From NCBI GenBank assembly GCA_024102665.1, contig JAGFJP010000103.1, forward strand, positions 62,001-126,000: a DNA stretch of 64,000 bases, written 5' to 3'. A model generated the notes under the pieces. It was not told the DNA's origin. It did no database searches and saw nothing but the letters and a program-made list of their open reading frames with translations. The position numbers were made by a program, and so were the translations under genes. Source of the stretch: Thiogranum sp. (lineage in GTDB: Bacteria > Pseudomonadota > Gammaproteobacteria > DSM-19610). Below, one piece after another: positions 62,779 through 64,000 of this stretch. Position 1 is the first letter of the stretch. Each line of letters opens with the position of its first letter.

Positions 62779-64000
62779 TTGATCAAGAAAATACTCATTG
62801 CCAACCGCGGGGAAATCGCCGTTCGCATCGTGCGCGCCTGCCAGGAGCACCGCATCGAATCGGTGGCGATTTATTCGGATGCCGACCGCCATGCCCTGCA
62901 CGTCAAGAAAGCCAGCGAGGCTTACAATATCGGGCCCGATCCAGTGGCCGGATATCTCAACGCTCACCGCATCGTCAACCTGGCGGTCGCCACGGGTTGC
63001 GACGCATTGCATCCCGGTTACGGCTTTCTCTCTGAAAATCCCGAACTGGCGCGCATCTGTGAACGACGCGGCATCAAGTTCATCGGTCCCGGCGCGGAGG
63101 TCATCCGCAGCATGGGCAACAAAATCGAGGCACGCCGCAGCATGCAGGCAGCCGGGATTCCGGTGGTGCCGGGCAGCGATGCCAGTCTGACCGGGGTCTC
63201 GGAAGCAATCGCACTGGCCGCCAACATCGGCTATCCGGTGATGCTGAAGGCCACGTCCGGCGGTGGCGGACGCGGCATCCGGCGCTGCAACAACGAAGCA
63301 GAACTGCGACGCAACTACGACCGTGTCCTGTCGGAAGCGCGCAAGGCGTTCGGCAGCGCCGATGTCTTCGTGGAAAAATGCGTCGACCGGCCGCGGCACA
63401 TCGAGGTGCAGATCCTCGCCGACGATCACGGCAATACCGTACACCTGTTCGAACGCGACTGTTCCATCCAGCGGCGTCACCAGAAGCTCATCGAAATCGC
63501 CCCATCCCCGCAGCTCAGCGATGCCCAGCGCGCCGAAATCGGCGCCTACGCGGTGAAGGCCGCGCAGGCCGCCAGTTACCGCAACGCCGGCACTGTCGAA
63601 TTTCTCATGGACGAAAACGACCGTTTCTATTTCATGGAAATGAACACGCGCCTGCAGGTCGAGCATACCGTCACCGAAAGTATTACCGGTATCGACATCG
63701 TCGGTGAACAGATCCGCATTGCCGACGGGCAACCGCTGTCGGTCAAGCAGGAGAACATCCAGCGCCGCGGCTTCGCCATGCAGTTTCGCATCAATGCCGA
63801 AGATCCGAAGAATGACTTCCTGCCCAGTTTCGGCCGCATCACTCGCTACTTTGCCCCGGGCGGTCCCGGGGTGCGCACCGATGCAGCGATCTACACCGGC
63901 TACACCATCCCGCCTTACTATGATTCGATGTGCGCCAAGATCACAGTGTGGGCGCTCACCTGGGAGGAACTGCTGAACCGCGCCAGCCGGGCTCTGCAGG
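62779..64000 (+). CDS. pycA: Pyruvate carboxylase subunit A (biotin carboxylase), 3' end outside window
   Basis: 407 visible residues, TTG start with GGGGGG upstream. IKKILIANRGEIAVRIVRA, KATSGGGGRGIRR (ATP-grasp glycine loop), FMEMNTRLQVEH and the long stretch QFRINAEDPKNDFLPSFG match the two-subunit pyruvate carboxylase A chain more closely than AccC. It would carboxylate a separate biotinylated B subunit and supply oxaloacetate. The subunit B gene would be expected next, beyond the window. Confidence 0.87.
   Translation, partial: MIKKILIANRGEIAVRIVRACQEHRIESVAIYSDADRHALHVKKASEAYNIGPDPVAGYLNAHRIVNLAVATGCDALHPGYGFLSENPELARICERRGIKFIGPGAEVIRSMGNKIEARRSMQAAGIPVVPGSDASLTGVSEAIALAANIGYPVMLKATSGGGGRGIRRCNNEAELRRNYDRVLSEARKAFGSADVFVEKCVDRPRHIEVQILADDHGNTVHLFERDCSIQRRHQKLIEIAPSPQLSDAQRAEIGAYAVKAAQAASYRNAGTVEFLMDENDRFYFMEMNTRLQVEHTVTESITGIDIVGEQIRIADGQPLSVKQENIQRRGFAMQFRINAEDPKNDFLPSFGRITRYFAPGGPGVRTDAAIYTGYTIPPYYDSMCAKITVWALTWEELLNRASRALQ

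Noticed and set aside
62728-63732. Minus-strand open frame of 334 codons over pycA
   Set aside because: It is antisense to a strong biotin carboxylase homologue.
1-64000. CRISPR arrays, rRNA and tRNA genes
   Set aside because: No regularly spaced repeats and no recognisable tRNA or rRNA sequence were seen in reading the window.

Overview
The window is a stretch of gammaproteobacterial chromosome around the replication terminus. A 28-bp site at 18607-18634 (minus orientation) matches the E. coli dif sequence, recalled from memory, at 26 of 28 positions, including the central hexamer and the whole XerD arm. To its right lies GC-rich core DNA in a typical gammaproteobacterial order: yceD-rpmF-plsX-fabHDG-acpP-fabF-pabB-pabC-mltG-tmk-holB-pilZ-tatD, then a fatty-acid beta-oxidation operon, citrate synthase, a copper/silver RND pump, envelope lipid genes and a nitrogen-oxide-flavoured cluster (nnrS, HPP protein, DsrC-like proteins). 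The gene content fits a free-living member of the class, perhaps near the Chromatiales; the species cannot be told from the sequence.

Left of dif, positions 1-18242 form a mosaic accessory island. At 1-4369 a leftward operon encodes a Tn7-like transposition core (TnsA, TnsB, TnsC, TniQ; the last runs off the window). Divergent from tnsA is an hsdS-hsdM pair with a single-TRD specificity subunit, a methyltransferase whose NPPF motif reads VPPF, and no hsdR. The 152-bp divergent promoter region carries three copies of an interrupted palindrome, GCATCA-N6-TGATGC. One sits at each predicted transcription start and one lies between the two -35 boxes. This suggests that the HsdMS pair, or another regulator, represses both operons. 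Next comes an intact type I Wadjet system (jetABCD, 6738-13610).

From 13836 to at least 15720 there are integron gene cassettes without an integrase gene in view. Two attC sites are supported by exact complementarity between each cassette's first bases and its own attC R'' box. The cassettes encode a RES-domain protein and a membrane-anchored coiled-coil protein. The next cassette start leads into an HNH-nuclease fusion with a large unknown C-terminal part, followed by a small membrane protein.

Right of dif (18701-23475), two DsrC-like proteins that keep only one of the two DsrC cysteines, NnrS, a LysR regulator, an HPP membrane protein and a CBS protein appear to form one regulon. The same dyad, TATCG-N7-CGATA, lies in both divergent intergenic regions. 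Then come two CorC/HlyC-type proteins, an LpxH-like phosphoesterase with a glycosyltransferase, dgkA and a cardiolipin synthase (23541-30548), and a Cys/His-rich exported protein ahead of cusCBA (30671-36912). After these lie gltA, a TlpA-like thioredoxin and an aminotransferase (36952-40592), a YiiX-like hydrolase ahead of fadE, thiolase, fadJ and fadD (40752-49327), and the leftward fab/pab/DNA-replication cluster (49338-62598). A rightward pyruvate carboxylase subunit A runs off the end (62779-64000).
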